From Colletes latitarsis (Eukaryota > Arthropoda > Insecta > Hymenoptera > Colletidae), in the NCBI RefSeq assembly GCF_051014445.1, contig NC_135143.1, positions 3,100,001 to 3,164,000 of the forward strand: a stretch of DNA of 64,000 nt, in the 5' to 3' direction. Numbering within the stretch: position 1 is the first letter of the stretch; each line of letters starts with the position of its first letter. Shown in pieces: positions 58,800 through 64,000 of the stretch. The notes under the pieces were generated by a model, which was not told where the DNA came from, ran no database searches, and worked only from the letters and a program-made list of their open reading frames with translations. Made by a program: the position numbers and the translations under genes.

Positions 58800-59560
58800 C
58801 TATCCGGACAGTACGACCATGTATAAACGTACAATCGACGCGGATTAACTTTTACCGTCGGATAACGAATAATGAACGGTAAAAGTCCGCGCGCCATGCT
58901 TCCATAGAAAAAGTTGGACCGTTACAGCGGCGCGTATCGATCGTTTCAAATAAATTCAAGCATTTAAATGGACTACTTTCGTTTACTTCGACCGGAAACG
59001 CAAAAAGTCCTGGTATCCACGGCGTTAACTCGATTAAAGTTCGCGGCGATCTCCGGAAGCCCGGGACCCCGCCGATGGAAAAAAAGCCACCCGCACGGCA
59101 TTCGTGGAAGCAAACGTAACCGCGCATTAATGCGCACGCGAACCCGAGCTGGCATCCAGCGTGCTCGGCGAGCCCCATTACGATCTCGCGAGGCGTAATT
59201 TTGGGACGGAAGGGAGGTGAGGGGGGAGGAGGGGGGAGGGGGAGGTTTCGCGTAATTTCCCCGAGCATTTACGAGTCCCCGGGCCGTTCGAGTCACGAGA
59301 CCCCCGAGGGCTCGTCGTTCTTCCTCGTTCCGTTCACCTGTGGGGATACCTTTCGGAACGGGTGGCGCCTCCACCCCCGTAAGCGATGGCTCTCGTAGCC
59401 AGTGGACGTTTACGAGCTCGAACGGACGACGCTTGCACCTAGCGAATTCGAGTGAAGTACGAACGTCGTTTCGCGGCTCGCGCGGGCCTTCGCGTCGCGA
59501 CGCCACACGCCTCTTTTTTCGCGCCGTCTCACAGTGGGTAATTTAAACGATCAAGATGGA
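58800..59560. other. GC-rich patch with small hairpin and G-rich tract
   Basis: CGCGGATTAACTTTTACCGT (58838) pairs with ACGGTAAAAGTCCGCG (58875-58890). 59199-59246 is a run of G tracts that could fold as a G-quadruplex on +. The 177-codon (58973-59506 -) and 138-codon (58852-59268 -) frames overlap each other and several + frames; they look like GC artefacts. Confidence 0.45.
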
Positions 59561-59649
59561 CAAATTTTTTAAGAAACATGTTCATGAATTTTTTGTCACT
59601 ATTTGTTTTTTATACGTATTTATGGTTTTTTAACGATAATATAAACGCG

Positions 59650-59735
59650 TCGTAATATAATAATAATAATAATGATGATGATATTAATAATAATTATTAT
59701 TAATAATTATGGTGACGATGATGACGATGATGATA
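59650..59735 (+). repeat. AAT/GAT microsatellite
   Basis: TAA/AAT repeats followed by GATGATGAT, ATTAATAAT and GACGATGATGACGATGATG units. Confidence 0.85.
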
Positions 59736-60463
59736 CAGGGTATTGAAATTCTATTCTTTTTTTTGACGATTCCGCATTGTTATTCAAAAACCTCTCTTTT
59801 GTGCGGTTACATCTTGTCCATCTTTCAGAAAGTTCATAACAAAAATTTATAATTTTATTTCTAACAATTTTCAATATTTTTTGAAAAGAGTACTACGAGG
59901 TATGACATAGATTCCTGAAAATACATATAAAACTATAGGTGCAGGTCAGTACATCAATGTATGTTCCTTAAAGTAATTAAAGAATTATTACAGAATGAAA
60001 CGGAAATCAAATTGTACACTTAATTAAATTAAAAATTTTACAGAATCTTCTAGCGTGGTAAAGATATCTCCTTTAATAGCATGTATTGATGTAATAAATA
60101 CAAACTAATAAACGTATAATAAACTAGGTACTACCTTTTCTGTTAACCATAGCAAAAGTTATCACGGAGCACAAAAGATATTTAATATTTGATAAATGTA
60201 TAATAACTTTCGGCTTAAATAACCGACTTAAAAAACTGTCCGTATAATATGGATGAATACAGTGTTATTTTACCTAGCAATCAAACGATTTTCATGAAGT
60301 TAGGCATGTTACAGTATATATGAAATAAATTTATAGGATTTGGGGCTGTTTCGATAACATTAATATTTTCATTTTGTGTCACGTGCCATGTTCAAATATA
60401 TGAATATTTAATCGTTTTAAATTTGTACTTCATTTCATAGAATCGATAGTAAACACTCATCTA
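59736..60463. other. AT-rich, nothing recognised
   Basis: No frame or repeat of note. Confidence 0.45.
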
Positions 60464-61112
60464 TACCCGGTTTAACGAGAACTGGCAGGAAATATAAAAA
60501 GAGAGGTCACGTGGTCGATGCTGCGGCCGCAGATGAGTGGCTGTTGAACGTCGCCGTAAAGAAATGCTTTTTAGCGACGAGAAAGGCCCTCGCATGACAC
60601 ATTAAATCCAATCGAGATGATTTGATGGCAAGTTAAAATTTATATTCTAGCAAATAATACAACGTTCAGATTTGCAGATGTAAAAAATTTATTTCACGAG
60701 TCATTAAAACATGCTACGGTTGAAAACTATAGAAAATGTATCGATCATATTGTCCATGTTATCAAATATAAATTTTGGCAATTGGACATAATACTGATAC
60801 ATTAATTGAATCATTTATAATTAATTTAAATTCTGACAGTTCAAATACAAAATCAACAGAAGTTGTTAATAGTAAAAAATAAATAAATTAATTAAATGTA
60901 GAAATATAGGTTTCCATATCTTAATTTGTATTTTCATTTATCTCCTTATTTACATTATTATGTAATAATATTAAGAATATTATATTCATATTGAGGATGA
61001 GACTTGTTGTTCATAAAATTAGATCTTTTCCTACTATTTAGGGATCAGGCCATTACGTTTCGACCCTGGTGCAGCTGTTTATATTTCCTGCCAGTTCTCG
61101 TTGAACCGGGTA
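60464..61112 (+). mobile_element. Tc1/mariner-superfamily element, internally deleted
   Basis: The left end TACCCGGTTTAACGAGAACT is the inverse of the right end AGTTCTCGTTGAACCGGGTA (1 mismatch), and pairing continues through GGCAGGAAATATAAA (35 bp in all). TA flanks both ends (60462-60463, 61113-61114). 649 bp. The 3' end of a transposase-like frame survives at 60650-60882. Confidence 0.85.
60650..60882 (+). pseudogene. Transposase C-terminal remnant (DDE type)
   Basis: The + frame gives FRFADVKNLFHESLKHATVE, then NYRKCIDHIVHV and FWQLD. One frameshift after about 60790 continues as TDTLIESFIINLNSDSS, then an acidic/Ser tail and TAA at 60880-60882. The pattern W/Y-R-K-C-I-D-H-V, then W-x-x-D, then D-x-x-I-x-x-F-I-I-N-L with an acidic tail is that of the C-terminus of a group of IS630/Tc1-like DDE transposases as I recall them. 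No catalytic acidic residues remain. Family identification needs a search. Confidence 0.55.
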
Positions 61113-61114
61113 TA

Positions 61115-62109
61115 ATATGTGATTATCGTAACTTGGTAACATAAATAACAGATGAAATTAACAGAGTATTTTTATCTGCTCCTCAGGGCTTTTTCTTGAA
61201 ATAACTTGTTTTTAAAATCCGTAAACAATAATGAATTATAACAAAGTTATCGCTACAGGTTACTTAAACAATGAATTTTATTTGTTTCTAATTGTTTTAT
61301 CGGTTTGTAATTTGTTTATGTTTAAAAATATATTAATGTTATATTAAAAATTAAATGTGCAGTGTATAAATGTAACTAACATATCAATGATGGGTAAATA
61401 AGACTATTTTAATAGAACATTGATTTTTGATTCTTCTTCTCTATACATATACACAATGTGATGGATTAAACACGGTAGTCGTTTTTCCAGAATGGTCAAC
61501 TTTAATCTTTTTTTTGTTAATGAAACAATATATTTTAAGCGATTTATAACTAACTAAACATAAAATAGAACTGTAGGCACAAAAGAATTAAATAAGATTA
61601 AAAAATACTCAGGAACAATTTATACGGATATTGTTACATGTAATAGATCATTTAAAAAGACTACAATTACAATTACAATTATATACACCAACAACGAATA
61701 GATAAGATATTTATTGCGTATAATTGTAAATATAGTCTTTTTAACTAAACTATTACACATAATTATATATACATCAACACACACCAATTATATTTTGTAG
61801 GTCTATGTAAAGTTTAGGTACTCTAACACAATTCGTAAATATTTCCTACAACTATAAAACATTAAGAAACACATTAGTTATAAAACGATAAAATATTTTT
61901 TATTTATATCTCACAATACAATACGAAAAAATGCGCAACGTAGAACATAAAAATATCGTTAGAAATTGACTTTGAAACAGAGCGTTGAATGCTCAATCTT
62001 GAACAGGTATCACGATCATTAGGCTTTATAGAATCAATTTATAGATGCGTTTCCCATCGTTCCAAACCTTTTCCAATGCATTGCAAAATTTAAAGATTTT
62101 CTAATCGTC
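61115..62109. other. AT-rich, nothing recognised
   Basis: ACAATTACAATTACAATTAT tract at 61665-61681. No gene. Confidence 0.5.
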
Positions 62110-62560
62110 ACCAAACATGACTTTCGTTCAGCTAGATGGGCGATTCGTCACGTTGTGCGACGCCCGCGTCCACGGGTCTCGCTTGTCTTACGTCACACGT
62201 CATATTTCAAAAACGCGTCGCAATATTTCCACCGCGATTTTCCTCCAACTAATGCACCCTGTATACAAGACGTGACTTTAGAAAGTGCGCTCGGAGTTAT
62301 TCCCCCTGGTGGACCCGAACGCGGGGAAATAAACACCGGCGGCCAACCGAGAAGATTTATCGTCAATTTCGAGGCATTCTCTCGACCCTCTGAGTTTTAT
62401 AGCAACCCAACCCACCATGCACCCAGGGAAGATCGTTCACGTTACTTAAGGAGGTTCGATAGATCTCTTGAGGGGTGGTAAGAGGGGAAAACCTTGTACA
62501 CAGGAGCTTTCCTTAACCCTCGTGCGATGTTCAAATAATTGCTACATTGCAGTGAGCCAG
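62110..62560. other. GC-richer non-coding patch
   Basis: A 108-codon + frame (62155-62481) overlaps a - frame (62442-62627). No domain is seen. Confidence 0.35.
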
Positions 62561-62662
62561 GAGCCCCTAGAAATTGGCCAAAATTCAATAAGTGAGAGAA
62601 TTCGCGTATGTTATTCGCAGATGTCAATTATATCATGTTTCTTGAGGCGCTGATTTCAAAGT

Positions 62663-63460
62663 GTATAACCGAATAAGCATGGTAAAACTGCCCCTAAACC
62701 AAATTCAGTTTTAAACGTATTGATAGATAGGCCCTACAACAAAAGTTTTTCTGCCGAATTTTAACTCACTACCTCTACTATTAGAGTAATTACACAGCAG
62801 AAAAGTAGTCAGTTTCTGAATTTTTCAGAATTTTTCAGAATTTTTCGTTGCAAAACGGAATTTTAAACATCTAAAAAAGTTTATAAATGCCGATTTCATA
62901 TTGAAGTTATCAAGTGATCATGTTTATATTTTTACAGTTTTTTGGTCTTGTTATGGTTATTAGTGTGTAAGTTTTTTAAATTTTTCGAAGTGATGGAACA
63001 TAGCTAAATAAATTAAAATCCATATTTGTTTAGATTATTATTTGAAATATTCGGTTGACCATGTTTATATTATTACAGTTTTAGTAAATTGTTATAATTA
63101 TTATTGTATTTCTTCAGAGTTTTTCAAAGTGGTCACTTGATAACTTCAATATAAAATAGGCATTTTTAAAGTTTTTTAATTGTTTAAAATTCCGTTTTGC
63201 AACCAAAGATTCTAAAAAAATTTAGAAATATGTATACCTTTGGGTAGAATGGCCATGATTCTTGTCATAATTTTTTGTTCCGTACAACAAAAGAAATGGA
63301 GCTTAAACTGTACATTACTGTTTGCCCTGTAACTATTCCAACAGTAGGGGTAATGGATTAATATTCGGCAGAAAAAGTTTTCTTTAGAGGACCTATCTAC
63401 TTATACGTCCAAAGTTGAATTTGATTTGGAAACATTTTTACCATGTTTATTTGATTATAC
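62663..63460. repeat. Large foldback element, about 800 bp
   Basis: Outer arms: GTATAACCGAATAAGCATGG at 62663 is the inverse of CCATGTTTATTTGATTATAC ending at 63460. GTTTTTCTGCCGAATTTTAA pairs with TTAATATTCGGCAGAAAAAG. Inner arms: TTGCAAAACGGAATTTTAAA (about 62849) pairs with TTTAAAATTCCGTTTTGCAA (63184-63203), and ATATTGAAGTTATCAAGTGA pairs with TCACTTGATAACTTCAATAT. The 200-bp centre (62925-63125) is not palindromic but holds two direct copies of CATGTTTATATT-TTACAGTTTT. No coding remnant. Confidence 0.85.
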
Positions 63461-64000
63461 CCTTTGTAAAATAAGATATTCGTACGAGTAATGGTTATAT
63501 CCCGTTTTTTCGAACGCTGACTCTAACAGTAGCTTCAAAATTGTAAAATTGTAGATAATGGACCTAATATAGTAGATTAAAATAATTTCATAATGATTTC
63601 TTCTGTTTTTTGAAGATTTGGATTTTAAACTCAATCAGATCCTAAATTCAAAATATCAATTTTATAAATGTGAATGGAATATGTTTAACAAAAGAATGCC
63701 AATTGTTATTATTTAAATGAATTGTATTGAGTGTATATACTCACTCTTTGACTTTTGAATTTTGAAATTCTAAAACTTATGAAAAATGCGGAGTAAAAGA
63801 AATATGTTAAAGGCAAAAGTATCTTATTGAAATTTCATGATAGAGTTGAGTAAATATCGTACGTTTGAAATCAAACTCTATTTCAAAAGGAAGGAAGGAT
63901 CGTAAGAACCATTTCTGTGCTGTTTTATCAATTCTGAAATATTCTAAACAGCTGTAACAACTATAAAACCACGATTAAATTCATACAGTAAAATATGTCG
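63461..64000. other. AT-rich, nothing recognised
   Basis: No gene or repeat visible to the window end. Confidence 0.5.

Noticed and set aside
58973..59506. 177-codon minus-strand frame, Arg/Pro-rich
   Set aside because: Lies in a GC-rich patch where several frames on both strands are open together; low-complexity peptide, no splice or start context.
1..64000. CRISPR arrays, operons or bacterial features
   Set aside because: No regularly spaced short repeats with unique spacers, no ribosome-binding sites or clustered genes; the sequence is eukaryotic in character.
1..64000. Known microRNAs such as let-7, miR-1, miR-9, bantam, miR-10
   Set aside because: I looked for their mature sequences on sight and found none; a covariance or small-RNA search would be needed to exclude others.

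Overview
The window looks like insect nuclear DNA: AT-rich, with no operon-like gene order, scattered GC- and CpG-rich patches of 0.3-1 kb, and many decayed class II transposons. The mariner remnant with TTAGGTTG ends and an N-terminal transposase frame, plus the mosaic base composition, fit a hymenopteran (bee, ant or wasp). That placement is an inference, not proof. I find no confident host protein-coding gene. The open frames longer than 60 codons are either inside repeats, inside GC-rich patches where several frames are open at once, or parts of transposase relics. The window is best read as a very long intron or a gene desert.

Layout. 1-7.4 kb: AT-rich sequence with an LTR-like repeat and a foldback repeat. 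7.4-9.6 kb: repeat mosaic (families F2, F1, F3). 9.6-17.6 kb: GC patches alternating with AT-rich DNA, plus a 354-bp hairpin. 17.8-18.5 kb: hAT relic. About 18.9 kb: a juxtaposed 3'/5' splice motif. 20-26 kb: a tRNA-like sequence and a nested repeat complex. 27-34 kb: tandem duplication, mariner and Tc1-like relics, first copies of repeat F4. 35.5 kb: an 82-bp hAT MITE with a perfect 8-bp target duplication. 37-44 kb: several F1 elements, one carrying F4 sequence inside it. 46.8 kb: a second, paralogous juxtaposed splice motif. 47.9-48.5 kb: an internally deleted mariner with TIRs and TA duplication. 49.6-64 kb: foldback repeats, another F1 element, a Tc1/mariner-superfamily relic and more GC patches.

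F1 is the most prominent mobile family. It has ends CAGGGTGTTCGGCCAC, TIRs of about 115 bp, a TA target duplication and internal units of about 145 bp. One copy (22765-23706) sits in another repeat whose empty-site version is present at 7.6 kb.

The most interesting non-transposon signals are on the + strand. First, two copies, 27.9 kb apart, of a sequence where a pyrimidine-rich 3' splice site ends at CAG and is followed at once by GTAAGG, with another GTAAGTAA donor about 90 bp downstream. This is the architecture of recursive-splicing sites in long introns. Second, a 24-28 bp composite AATTA/CAATTAA motif occurs four times in the same orientation in GC patches between 37 and 47.4 kb. Third, repeat F4 carries a sequence close to the CTCF consensus in several copies. 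All three are hypotheses with stated tests.
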